The position numbers and the translations under genes were made by a program. Below the pieces are notes generated by a model that was given only the letters and a program-made list of their open reading frames with translations, had not been told where the DNA came from and searched no databases. This document shows, piece after piece, positions 12,069 through 21,809 of a DNA stretch of 64,000 nucleotides. Location: the NCBI GenBank assembly GCA_000697475.1, contig JNEU01000982.1, positions 1-64,000 of the forward strand, written 5' to 3'. Source of the DNA: Lichtheimia corymbifera B2541. Its lineage: Eukaryota > Mucoromycota > Mucoromycetes > Mucorales > Lichtheimiaceae. Positions within the stretch are counted from its first letter, which is position 1. Each line of letters starts with the position of its first letter.

Positions 12069-12139
<71 letters not shown>

Positions 12140-12746
12140 AGGTTGATTGAATACCAATTCTTTTTGTGCTGACTCCTTGACAATAACGCGATACTGTGGC
12201 CATGGCTGGAGTTCGCTGGCTTCAATGCTGTCGGTGATCCAGCTAGGCTTGACTACCTTGTACGCCCTATTGATTCATTGTTTGAATACGCCTTGTGTGT
12301 GTATGCCAACATGAATGAATATGTCTTTACCTGAACTCGTGCAGCTTTGACTGTGTCAGGTTGGATGCGATGATATGAGTAACACTTGACTTTTTTACTA
12401 GACCTAAAGGTCAGTACTTTTTATGCATAAACTGCCATACCAAGACTTACAGTAATGCTGGTAGTTCCCGCCATGAAGGATAATCAGTCGTCTCAATTCG
12501 CTTTGTGACGGATTCGTATAGCCATTAATGTAGATCGAAAGCCCTTGAAAGATCTGTGGTAGCGTAGCTTGGGTGGCAGTATGTTCTCTAGCAATGAAAG
12601 AAAGGTGTCAATGGTGCACTTGCAATGCCTTCAATAATAAACTCCATGACGTACAATGCTCTTTCCTGATCCTTCAACTTTGCTTGCTTGTTTTGCATGT
12701 ACTTGCGGAATTCGCCAAACTTGATAGCACCATAATGATCATCCAT
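9103..12746 (-). CDS. REV1: DNA repair polymerase / deoxycytidyl transferase REV1
   Basis: Ten exons (12746-12655, 12587-12451, 12397-12331, 12266-11853, 11794-11056, 10997-10962, 10896-10641, 10588-9659, 9593-9499, 9438-9103) give 1,033 residues, close to known REV1 lengths. Order: a 'KFGEFRKYMQNKQAKL' lead-in, BRCT domain ('IYINGYTNPS', 'LHGGNY', 'VTHIIASNL', 'KPSWITDSI'), a 24-Gln run, the 'SSRLHHLSTW' helix, then the Y-family core with catalytic 'HIDFDCFFASV' and 'SVDEALIEV'. The little finger ends 'CGECDSFSKS'. Two ubiquitin-binding motifs follow ('IFAELPKNVQEDL', 'PEFLLALPERTRKQVLE'), then the C-terminal domain that docks Rev7 and other polymerases. It inserts dC opposite abasic or bulky lesions and scaffolds translesion synthesis in the nucleus. 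An alternative start at 12788 adds 14 residues. Confidence 0.95.
12068..12139 (-). repeat. CAG/CAA tract encoding 24 Gln within REV1
   Basis: Twenty-four consecutive Gln codons, mixing CAG and CAA, lie between the BRCT domain and the polymerase core of REV1. The mixture argues for some selective maintenance or age rather than a fresh expansion. The run sits in the linker that is poorly conserved in the family, so it need not disturb catalysis. Confidence 0.95.
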
Positions 12747-13172
12747 GGAGAAGGAGGAGGAGTGAAAGAATGAGAGACGGTGAAACAAGGCTGCGACAGT
12801 GAGTTGTCAATGGATAATGAAACAACCCAAAAGTATTCTAGATCAGTGAACACAATGATGACCCTTTACAATGAATCATGTGTGCGTGAGAGAGAGAGAG
12901 ATAAATTCTACTTATCACGCCACATTACAATGGTACAACGTGTCCCTGCTGATCTCCCTCTCGTTGCATTGCATTTGCATTGATATTCAGGTGAATTTCC
13001 CCCTTTCCTTGTACTACACTTGGGTCTTTTGACCCAATAGGTAACCCGATCCATACTTTCGGAATGCATATAATATAATCTGTCAATCATCATATAGGCA
13101 TAGCATAGCTATATATTCAATAATTTATAAAGAAGAGGTATACATAGATATTTTATACTAGGGATGACTCTC
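12747..13172. other. REV1 promoter side and 3' flank of the 13.2 kb gene
   Basis: No gene seen. The stretch includes a short GA run (about 12886-12902) and A/T-rich DNA towards 13130. It should contain the REV1 promoter and the terminator of the minus-strand gene ending at 13173. Confidence 0.4.
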
Positions 13173-13655
13173 TTATCTCAAGAGAGAAAGGGTTACATCA
13201 CCATGGACCCTGGCACGCAATTCGATATCAACATCAAGGTTGAGATCCAAGCGAAGTTTGAGAGGGCTATTGTCGGGTTGGGCTACATTTTGGGCAGTGT
13301 TGGCCACTTGATTGGCAGTGTTGGTTACTTGATTAGCAGCATTGTTGACAGTGCCAACAGCACCATCCACAATACTTTCTTCATCGGACACAGGGGGTGC
13401 TCTTCTACGACGGTTGCGACGATTTCTTCTTCTCGAGCGTTGACGTCCACCACCACCACCACCACCAGCAGCTGAGGGTGCCTCAGATATTACGGATTCT
13501 TCATCTTCTGAATATTCTTGTTGTTGTTGTTGAGCTCGTCTTGGTGCAGAAGCAGGAGGAGGTGGGTGTCGAGGTCCGGGTGAACGTCCACGACTGACTT
13601 GGGATTCAATATCAGAATCATGTTGTTGTTGACGTTCAGCTGTTCTTGCAGACAT
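13173..13655 (-). CDS. 'LDLNLD-tail' protein 1, function unknown
   Basis: A 160-residue single-exon protein if started at MSARTAER (13655); an in-frame Met at 13706 is less likely because it would place a TATA-like element (ttaaa, about 13710) against the start codon. The N-terminal two thirds are disordered: Gln, Pro, Gly and Arg runs, with 'RSRRRNRRNRRRRAPP'. The last 30 residues are conserved with two other genes here (15554-15865, 35961-36344): 'RLDLNLDVDIELRARVHGD' then 'VTLSLL'. DNA identity across this tail is visible too (for example 'atcaccatgga'), so these are true paralogues. The alternating hydrophobic pattern suggests amphipathic beta strands. I recall similar tails in uncharacterised fungal proteins but know no function. 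It is divergent from the 13741 gene, 85 bp apart. Confidence 0.72.
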   Translation of the reverse strand: MSARTAERQQQHDSDIESQVSRGRSPGPRHPPPPASAPRRAQQQQQEYSEDEESVISEAPSAAGGGGGGGRQRSRRRNRRNRRRRAPPVSDEESIVDGAVGTVNNAANQVTNTANQVANTAQNVAQPDNSPLKLRLDLNLDVDIELRARVHGDVTLSLLR

Positions 13656-13740
13656 GGTTGTTGCTATAGTTACAGAAAAAGAGAAAATCAGACAAACCAA
13701 TGCCACATATTTAAAGGGGTGATCTAATGCTTATGACGCA
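13656..13740. promoter_or_regulatory. 85-bp shared divergent promoter
   Basis: Only 85 bp separate the start codons of the minus-strand 'LDLNLD' gene and the plus-strand TM/DUF3659 gene. A 'tatttaaagg' element lies at about 13709-13718, suited to the minus-strand gene. The two genes must share control sequences, which suggests co-expression. Confidence 0.5.
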
Positions 13741-15478
13741 ATGGATACAGCATATACAATTAGGCGATTAGCAAGAAAAATCGATCGTTGGATTAATCAA
13801 TTTCAAAATCCAGGAGATATCTTACCATTGACCATGTCTCACATGGGATGGGCGCTTGACCCTATAGCCCAGATGATTTTACCCGTTATAGAAAACGTAA
13901 ACATTGTTTCCATGATGATCTTTTGTGCATCAATAATGCAGCCCGCCATAAAATTTGGGGGTGCGGGTGATAATAGACCACTGTTTCAAGTATGAGTGAC
14001 GCCATGACTATCTAACTCAGCTTTCTAGACAGCATTATCCTTATATCATTTCCCTTGAAAAAGAAAGGGATGCAACTACGTTTCCCTTTTCCATCATTCT
14101 ACTTATCCTCTTACTCTTGTACGTACGCTCCAAAGTACCCAAAGAAGAGCGTGAACCTGTTACAGAAGAAAACCAACCACAACAAGAACAGCAACCCGAC
14201 GATACTACTACTACTACAGCTTCAAAGGAACAACAACAACAACAACAGTCCATAGCACAAAGACCTCCTCAAGACACTAACAAGCGTTGTAAAAGAAAGC
14301 GAAACCGAAGAAGAAAAATGGCAGGTGATCGAGTCAACCAACAAGAGGAATATTCATCCTATCAACGTGCTAGTGGTGATGATGATCGATATTATAAAAA
14401 GAAGTCCTCCAAGTATTACAATAATGGTGAAAAAAGAAAAAGCAGCAGGCGTCGTTATCGCGAATCGCAAGATCAAGACTACCCAGATTCCTACAATGGT
14501 AGCAGTAGCGGAAGAAGAAGCAAGACAAGAGACCATCATGTTGATGATACAAGCAACTCGATCATATCCACCGATGGTGCTGGTGGTGGATCATCTGATG
14601 CAACTAGCAGCACTAAGCGTTCGTCTCGTGGTGGTGGAAAGCGAACAAGCGACCGTCATTCCATATACGAACAAAGTAGTGAACCTTTGGATGATATCAA
14701 AGATCATGAACCTTATCGTGTCGATAACCTATCGAGCGATCGAGCTGATGATGCTGAGCAAGATGTGGATATCCCTGACCAAGGTTTTGCTCCTCCACCT
14801 CCTCGTCTCAAGAATAATGAAAAGGATACCACATTGCCCGAAAAGTTTCTATCAAGCCCTACCATGGAACAACTTGGATTGGATGAACAAGACGCACGCA
14901 AATTCATGCAAGCCTTCAAAGCCTATAACAAATTAATGGCCAAGGAACATATGAAGCAAACAACCGATGATGTTGAACAACAAGCATCGTTTTTACCCAC
15001 CATGGATGAGAAGCATGAATCACAGGAAGACGAACCATCCAAGGAGAATGAGGATCCATCAACACAACAACAACAACAACAACCTGATGATGGCTCCCAC
15101 AAGCTGATTGAAAATAATGTCAAATATGATCAAAAGCCAGCCAAGCCAACGCTAAAGGACCTTGTGGGCAAAAAAGTGGACAAGGAGGGCAATGTTGTGG
15201 ATGATGAAGGCAAGGTGCTTGGCAAGGTTTCCAGAGATATGTCTTATCTCGATGGCAAAACGGTGAATGAAAATGGAGATATTGTCGATTCTTCTGGTAA
15301 CGTTTATGGCAAGGCAGAACCAGTCGATCCACCACCACCAACCGCAACAGCGGCCAATGACAAGAAGAAAAGCGGTTCATCTCTTGCTGTACGTAATGGT
15401 GATGAAGATGTGATCGTCAATGTGGATGCCCATAAAGGTGGTATCTCTTTTTCCATCCATATTCCTCGTGCAAAGTAA
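13741..15478 (+). CDS. Membrane-anchored DUF3659/LEA-like repeat protein
   Basis: Modelled as two exons, 13741-13989 and 14021-15478, giving 568 residues. The second exon is open well upstream of its first ATG and encodes a clear membrane helix ('FPFSIILLILLLLYVRS') followed by a highly charged Gln/Ser/Arg region. Near the C-terminus are two repeats of the DUF3659 type: 'GKKVDKEGNVVDDEGKVLGK' and 'GKTVNENGDIVDSSGNVYGK'. The protein ends 'VNVDAHKGGISFSIHIP', a beta-rich tail seen in fungal LEA-like proteins. The joining intron would be only 31 nt, unusually short, so the 5' exon is less certain than the rest. It lies between two 'LDLNLD-tail' genes and shares a divergent promoter with the first. 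Function unknown; stress or membrane association is only inference. Confidence 0.72.
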
Positions 15479-15553
15479 TCGTAGTAGTTACAATCCATTG
15501 TGTATATATAAATAAAGGGTCATCATCATCATTTATTGTCAAATCATCATAAT

Positions 15554-15865
15554 TTAACTGAGCAAGGCCAAAGTAAGATCACCATGGACATGAGCACTAA
15601 CACGCACTTCAGCTTCCAAATTCAAGTCCAAACGAAGAGCACCTGTGGTTTTGCCTGTAGGTGGAGGGGGGAAGCGTAATTGCATTGGTTCTCTGTGTGG
15701 ACCAAACAATGGGCCATGGCGTCTTGGAAAAGGCGATGGGCTTCTTGGTCTTCTTCTTTCATCCACAAAAGAGTCAACGTCAGAGGAAGGAGGAGGAGAA
15801 GCGTTATGCTGAGAAGACTTGCGTCGTTGTTGCTTGTCTCGGGATGATTGTTGTTGGGAGGACAT
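15554..15865 (-). CDS. 'LDLNLD-tail' protein 2, function unknown
   Basis: A 103-residue frame starting at MSSQQQSS (15865); the frame continues upstream but through a Phe homopolymer that is unlikely to be protein. The disordered N-terminus is rich in Ser, Arg and Pro ('RRRPRSPSPFPRR'). The tail 'LRLDLNLEAEVRVSAHVHGD' then 'LTLALLS' matches the other two copies, with Glu-Ala-Glu replacing Asp-Val-Asp/Glu, so it is the most divergent. It is convergent with the 13741 gene (75 bp between stops). Confidence 0.7.
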   Translation of the reverse strand: MSSQQQSSRDKQQRRKSSQHNASPPPSSDVDSFVDERRRPRSPSPFPRRHGPLFGPHREPMQLRFPPPPTGKTTGALRLDLNLEAEVRVSAHVHGDLTLALLS

Positions 15866-16383
15866 GGGAAGGTATACAAAGAAAAAGAAAAAAAAAGAAA
15901 TGGGTGTGGTTATATCACCCCTTTTTTCTACTACATCCCGCAAGTGTTCTTGCCCACCGTCCTCCCCTCCCCCCAAAACTAAATGCCGTCATTGTACCAT
16001 TGTTGAGAAAACAATGCTAAACATATGGATCCAAAACTTCATGATCCGGTTGAATGACTTGATGATGAGGTAATTTACATTGGCTTCGGGAAAATAGAAC
16101 GACGCATGGTTGGTCATCGAAAGTTGCATTTGATCCATGCAATGCAACAACAAATGATCCCAACACACACACGTGCTTGTAAACTTTGGTATGTATCAAG
16201 ATCATGATATACACTGCAGGAACTAAAATGCATGCATGCATCTCTTGTGATCCTGGATTGAACATGATGATGATCATTTGGCATTATTGTTTCAGTGGTA
16301 AAGTATGATGTGAGAGCCTTTCTTGCCATGCTATTCTAACTAGCATACTACTACGTTTATTGTTTCGTGTGTGCATGTGGGGT
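15866..16383. other. Intergenic, no gene seen
   Basis: About 500 bp between two minus-strand genes. It should hold the promoter of the 15.8 kb gene and the 3' end of the CobW gene. I find only short unsupported frames. Confidence 0.4.
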
Positions 16384-17770
16384 TTAATGATCATGTCTAT
16401 GTGCAGGAATGATCTTTGCTTCTCCTTGACCGCCCTGTAGTAATCCATTCTTGACCTTTTCAAAATACATTCTCAAATCTTGGCCCATGACGGTGATTTT
16501 GACTTGAACATCCTTTGCTTCCTCCAGTGTTTCTTCATGTTCGACCTCGGTCAGGGTATGACGACCAAATGCATGATTGAGGATATGCAATTTTGACGAA
16601 TCTCCCAGACGAATAAAGCCCTTGATGCGGTAAATGTCCTCTTTAGGCATAGTTTGAAGGAAGGCCACCAATTGATCTTTGCTGAGGGATGATGACGAGG
16701 CTGCTTCGTGGACATGTTGTATCACCTGGATCAAATCCACCTCGTTCTCTTGGTGCTTTGGATCAAATACCATTTCATCCAGAGAATGCGTCTTGTTGTA
16801 GGCTACTGAAAAGAGCTGGGTGTCCAGGCCAAACACAAGATCAGGTGATACGCCATGGAGATCGCTCTTGACTTTGGGGGTATCCGTATTCAAATCATTG
16901 ACGTGGTCGATTACTCGGTCGAGATCTTGTTCGGATACCTTTAATAAATGTTAGCACATCGATGTGATGATGATAATGGCTATTATCTTACCTGCTCATG
17001 CTTGTTTAATAAAATGACATCCGTGTACTGAGCTTGCATTTTAGCCGTGTAGCTTGTATCTTCATATCCCTTAAAGTTTTCACAATCGATCACAGTGACA
17101 ATCGAATCCAGTACAAAGCCATCGTCTTCCATTTCTCGGATTTGCCAGGCAATCGGGGCTGTAGTAGTTGATTGATATCATTTAGATCTTTCATGTTCGT
17201 CGGTGTTTTATCTTCAACTTGCCTGGAAATGCTGATCCACTAGTAAAACAACGGTGGTGTGAGTACTTTTTCCCAAGCAAAGAGCGTTTAAGCTTACCTT
17301 GTTTCTACAATGATTCTATCAGGATTATATTTCTCTATAAGAATAAAAGTGTGAGTGAGTCTATAAAAGCCGTACAGGACGATCTGGGTGATATTACCCT
17401 TCAACTCTAGCAAGGCCAACTTCATTTGTCCCACCAGAACACAGCAAAGGCATCCGTTCATCATCTCTTGTACGCCAATGTTGGTTTCTTTAGCAAGCTG
17501 GCTATCGACTATACTACAAGGTTAGACACCCTAGATATGATATACGATGACGCTTTTATATACTTGCCTGCAATATCGCCAAACTCGTTCTTTAAGAGAC
17601 ATGTCTTGTATTCAGCAGGCAGCCGTTTAAGGAGAGAGAGAATCGTCGTCGTTTTGCCTTGCAAGAACCGTCAATGAGACATACAAATGACCCTCCTGAT
17701 CTCCAATGTTGACAAGCATACCACTACCGAGGAATCCAGTGAAGACAGTGATTGGAATAGGCTTGGACAT
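16384..17770 (-). CDS. CobW/ZNG1-type zinc metallochaperone GTPase
   Basis: Seven exons (17770-17722, 17657-17568, 17508-17398, 17334-17298, 17239-17223, 17158-16992, 16938-16384) close to 341 residues. The Walker A 'GFLGSGKTT' is split by the first intron. The metal site 'NGCLCC' (residues 64-69) is the CxCC hallmark of COG0523 proteins, and 'LLNKHE' stands for the guanine-specificity motif. The C-terminal CobW domain ends in a His-rich tail, 'PAHRHDH'. Family members deliver zinc to client enzymes such as methionine aminopeptidase in a GTP-dependent way. Two introns have GC-AG ends (donors at 17567 and 17222, both G|GCAAGT), and exon five is only 17 nt. The length is nearer to bacterial YjiA-like members than to yeast YNR029C, so subfamily assignment is tentative. 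Confidence 0.9.
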
Positions 17771-18212
17771 TAGGAAAAGAAGGAACTATTATCGGCCCTG
17801 AAATTTGGAAGACGATAGAGGGAGAGACAGAGACAGGCGTATTTGACAAGGCATGTTTAGTGCGGGGATGAATGAACCCATACATCTATCTCTCTTTGCT
17901 CATCATTGATATGTATTATCCATTCTCACCCCCTCCAACCTCCCCAATGACATGTTCTAAGATGAACCTTATCCTGCAAAATGTAATAGCAACCAATACC
18001 CCGATTATCCTTATATCCATCATCTTCACATCTATATAAAAGTTTGTTGCATGTAATATATATTTTTTTCGTTATGGTGTACGTGTGTGTATGTGTGTGT
18101 GTTTGTGTGTGTGTCAAGTTGAGCGAGTGTGTGGTGTGTGTGTTGTGTGAGAATGATGGACTGTATTCATTCATGATATCGTGGAATCGCCGTCAAAAGA
18201 GTGTCAAAGCCA
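17771..18212. other. Intergenic with TG-rich microsatellite
   Basis: Contains the presumed CobW promoter and the Sec61-beta 3' flank. A (TG)n-rich stretch lies at about 18081-18114. No gene seen. Confidence 0.45.
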
Positions 18213-18661
18213 TTAAGCACGAAGGAACTTGCCAACAATGTGCAAACCAAAAACTGAAGCAATAAAGGTCAAGGAAAGAACCAACACAACAACAGGATCA
18301 CTATAGATACAATGTCAGCTACATTCCAATGTAAATATGCGCGTGTTTTAACATACACTCGAAGTCCTGGAGAATCATCAGAGTAAATGCGCATCATGCT
18401 GGAAGTGCTACCACCAGGCATAGGTCCACGGGAAGCAGCAGTATTGGATCGTCCAGTAACGCGTCTCCTATTGATCCCACTATGAATATCAATCCATTCT
18501 TGCCATTCACCTTGTATAGTTCTTACCTGACAGTACCCTTGGGAGTGGTTGACGACGACGATGAATCGGCCTACAAGAAAGAAGAGATCGCCAGCAGGAT
18601 GAGTCTTCAATCCAGACGACTACAATGACCTTATCATATGACAAGAAAGAAAACTTACCAT
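18213..18661 (-). CDS. SBH1: Protein transport protein Sec61 subunit beta
   Basis: Four coding exons (18661-18659, 18570-18527, 18479-18357, 18300-18213) give 85 residues, the usual Sec61-beta length. The Ser/Thr-rich N-terminus is followed by 'GGSTSSMMRIYSDDSPGLRV', the family signature, then one membrane helix 'PVVVLVLSLTFIASVFGLHI' and a short 'GKFLRA' end: a tail-anchored topology. It forms the ER translocon with Sec61-alpha and gamma. The first coding exon consists only of the ATG, with the intron starting immediately after it; the next exon then reads 'ADSSSSSTTPKG'. The coding region lies divergent from Nab2. The gene is easily missed because no single exon is longer than 123 nt. Confidence 0.92.
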
Positions 18662-19391
18662 TTGTGTAGAGATGAAAGGTAAAAGTGAGCGATGAAGCAA
18701 AAGAACAAACAGCTGTATGGGCGGGCGCTTCTCGCGTGTGCTTTGAATTGGGCAGGTGGGCAGTTATGATTGGTCGATTTCTCAAGTCCAATAAGACGCC
18801 GAATGCTCAAATCTCCTCCACCACCGTTCACCACCACACCCAAATACCTTGTCAAACCATGCGCCCATCTACTAGAACAGTCGGTCTCCCATATTATTGT
18901 TACTTGCAGTAATAGTTGTACCATGAACCTCTTTTCAAACTTGACTTTTTTAATATAAATCGTATCGTCAATTTGGCAAACCATTCATCTTCCCTCTATG
19001 CTATGTATTCGCTTTGAAAGCAGTAATTGTGTTGTTTTTTTCATATCCAGTGTGCATGTAAAAACTGGGAATAATAGGGCATCTCTGGTATATCAGGTAC
19101 GGCATTGATTATGCGGGGAAACAAGTTGCCTAGCAAGGGATCCCAGCAATACAATGACATAGACACCCAGGCTATGCATAGCAACAAGGATAATCACAAA
19201 TGGTATTCTTGTTTGATAGATCAGCACACCACAGTTTATAATAGAGAGTTAAAAACCATCATGCAATGTGACAGCCAACAGCCAATGGATCGCGTTATAG
19301 CAGAAAAAGACGCCGATGTGACTAGCCTCATAGGAAGAAGAAAGCTCTGGAGGTGCCGCAGTTTGCTCAGCACACATACCTTTTCCACGCC
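18662..19391. promoter_or_regulatory. Divergent promoter region, Sec61-beta and Nab2
   Basis: 730 bp between two divergent start codons. I find no supported gene inside. It must carry both promoters and leaders; no unambiguous TATA box stands out. Confidence 0.45.
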
Positions 19392-21156
19392 ATGCAGGAG
19401 CAAGATTGGAAGACACTCGCAGTATGTTATGGAAACCCCCATTTGTTTATTATGGCTGACACTAACTCTAGTCTAATGGCTATGATAGAGCGAAATCCAC
19501 GCCAAATGCATCGCATACGACTATTCTGATTCTGGAGGCAAGTGTATAAAGGGAACCCCACTATGCTACAGATCCAATCAACTAACGATCGACCCCCACA
19601 ATGATACAGACTACACACTCTCTGAATATATCACCAATCTCTTGCAAACCGGAAACCAGATCGATCAGATTAACCAGGAACTCCAGCAATGTAAGTGGAC
19701 CTCTGTTTGGCGCGTGAGAAACAAAAGTCATTGACCTGTTGTATTATGTTATTTAGTGGTTGGATCAGACTATGGTAATTGGAATGAATGGATTGCATTG
19801 ATGGTGATGGTGGTTATTGATAGAGATGAACTTTTTATAGATGTCAATTTGACAGCATGGATGTTTTCAAGGATCGAAGAAATGCAGAATCCCACGCCTG
19901 TCAAATCTGCAGCACCAGCACCAGCAGCACCACAACAACAAACTTCTTCACCCAAACCAAATCGGATATTCGCTCAAGCGATTGGAGGTTTAAATGGTGG
20001 ATCTTCTTCTTCTTCTAGACGCGATCAACGTGATCGATCTCGATCTCGATCCCCTGAGCCCAGAGAACGACGTCCACGACAACGAACACCTGAACGCGCA
20101 AGAGCATCATCGCCTTCTTCTTCATCATCATCATTCACCATTTTGTCACGATTGGGACGTTCGAATGATCGACAAGTATCTGTAGCTTCGTCAGATGGTA
20201 AGTTGGATTGGATGGATATGTATATGTGTGTGTGTGTGCTGATCCATACTTTTTAGCTCGACCTTCCGTTTTTGATCGATTGGGAGCAGCCAAGCCTTCA
20301 TCCACTCAAACCGCCAATCGTTGTAAGTATTGGCCTGCTTGCAACCAAGGCGAGCAATGTCCCTACTTTCATCCCAAGACCATTTGCCCGTATGTTGCTT
20401 TCTCTTTTTATGACCTTTTTTTCTATCCTATTTCGTTTATTTACTCATCTGTGGATTCAATCTCTCTAGTGATTTTCCAAATTGTCCAAAGGATGCATCT
20501 GAATGCATGTTTATTCATCCCGAAGTTAGTCCATCACAACAACAGCAACAGCGAGGAGGACCTCATCCTTCAGCATCTTCCATCATGACACCACCAGCAA
20601 AAAAACCTTTTCCTTGTCGATACTTTCCTTATTGCACCAACCCTGTTTGTCCATTCATTCATCCAGATCCATCATCCATGCCAATGACACCACAGCAATC
20701 ATCTCAACCACAGCAGCAGCAGCAACAACAACAATCATCGACCCCAACCAAGGTGCCTATCCCATGTAAAAATGGTGAAAACTGCAAAAGACCTGGATGT
20801 CATTTCCTTCATCCTGGTGAAGAGAATCCTCTGGCAGATGTTCTTGTAAGTGTGTGTGGTTGGATACCATCAGTATGGATCACTCACTCATTAATCATTA
20901 GTGTAAATATGATGGCGCCTGCACTCGACCCAATTGCTTTTACAAGCACACAGTCCCGCCCATGTCCCATTCAGGAGGAAACAAGAGCCTAATCCTTAAC
21001 AAAAAGAATGACATGAGCCAACGTCAGTTTTCTGTGCAAGATGATCAGGTCGAGCGAATGGTCGTAGGCGAAAGTGCTGATTTGATCAAAAACAATAATG
21101 GTCAAGCTGAGACTGCTACTACAACTACTTCCAATGGAGAGCCCAATGCCGATTAA
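19392..21156 (+). CDS. NAB2: Nuclear poly(A)-binding protein Nab2 (ZC3H14-like)
   Basis: Eight exons (19392-19421, 19489-19537, 19610-19690, 19757-19774, 19841-20197, 20257-20389, 20470-20845, 20902-21156) close to 432 residues. The N-terminus forms a PWI-like fold ('DYTLSEYITNLLQTGN', 'INQELQQLVGSDYD', 'LTAWMF'). An RS-rich linker follows ('RDRSRSRSPEPRERRP'), then five CX5CX4-6CX3H fingers: 'CKYWPACNQGEQCPYFH', 'CPDFPNCPKDASECMFIH', 'CRYFPYCTNPVCPFIH', 'CKNGENCKRPGCHFLH', 'CKYDGACTRPNCFYKH'. Nab2 binds poly(A), limits tail length and supports mRNA export. The second intron starts with GC (19538) and has a clear 'caactaac' branch site; without it the PWI helix would be broken. Yeast Nab2 has seven fingers, so this protein is shorter at that end. 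Confidence 0.92.
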
Positions 21157-21809
21157 GATTATATTATTACAACTATAAACCCTGTGAATATCTCTATCTC
21201 TTCTTATATAAAGGAATATTTTGGTGTATGGTGTCGGTGATGCATTATTCATACATATCCAATCTTATCAGGTAGCGTGTGTGTTACCATGTGGACCATT
21301 GTAGGGTCAAAGGTTGATAATCGAAAAGCGAGAATCAATAGGTGTGTCTTTGTTGCTACGCCAAGTCATTTATATTTAGTAAAGAGCTTGGAAATGAATC
21401 ATAAAGACAATGGGAATAAAAGAACAATGACCACAACAAAGTACTTTGACTGATAAGCGGCATCTTGTAGAATGGCCTGATTTTTCATGTCGTACACACT
21501 CACCATATATATTACAAAGCCGTTTCATGCCAGACGCCTGGTACCGTCATGGATGTTCCAACATGTTTATAGTAGTGGCACTCTTTCAACCCTACCTCTG
21601 CAATGTGTCGATCTTTTCCTTTTTGGCAGTCTTGTGTCATCCACCAATGTTAACAACAATGGGCAATAATCAACATTTTCCATGCGTATCCCTTTTTCTT
21701 CCTTTCTGTTATCTTTTTTTTTTCTAAAGAGCCCAAAATTGTTGCATTCAATATTCTACCTTGTTCCTACAACTAGCGTTGCAGGTATACACGTCCATCA
21801 TCATCGACC
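21157..21809. other. Intergenic, no gene seen
   Basis: 650 bp between Nab2 and the first 7TM gene, both on the plus strand. Pyrimidine-rich from about 21690 to 21725. No frame with motif or splice partner. Confidence 0.4.

Noticed and set aside
15554..15976. Longer version of the second tail-family protein starting at 15976
   Set aside because: The added N-terminus contains a Phe homopolymer and lies in likely leader DNA; MSSQQQSS at 15865 resembles the starts of its paralogues.
18081..18114. Possible CRISPR-like repeat
   Set aside because: It is a TG microsatellite with no spacer structure; no CRISPR array is present in the window.
19757..20256. Uninterrupted frame in the Nab2 region
   Set aside because: It reads through two introns; splicing at 19774/19841 and 20197/20257 gives the conserved PWI helix and zinc fingers.
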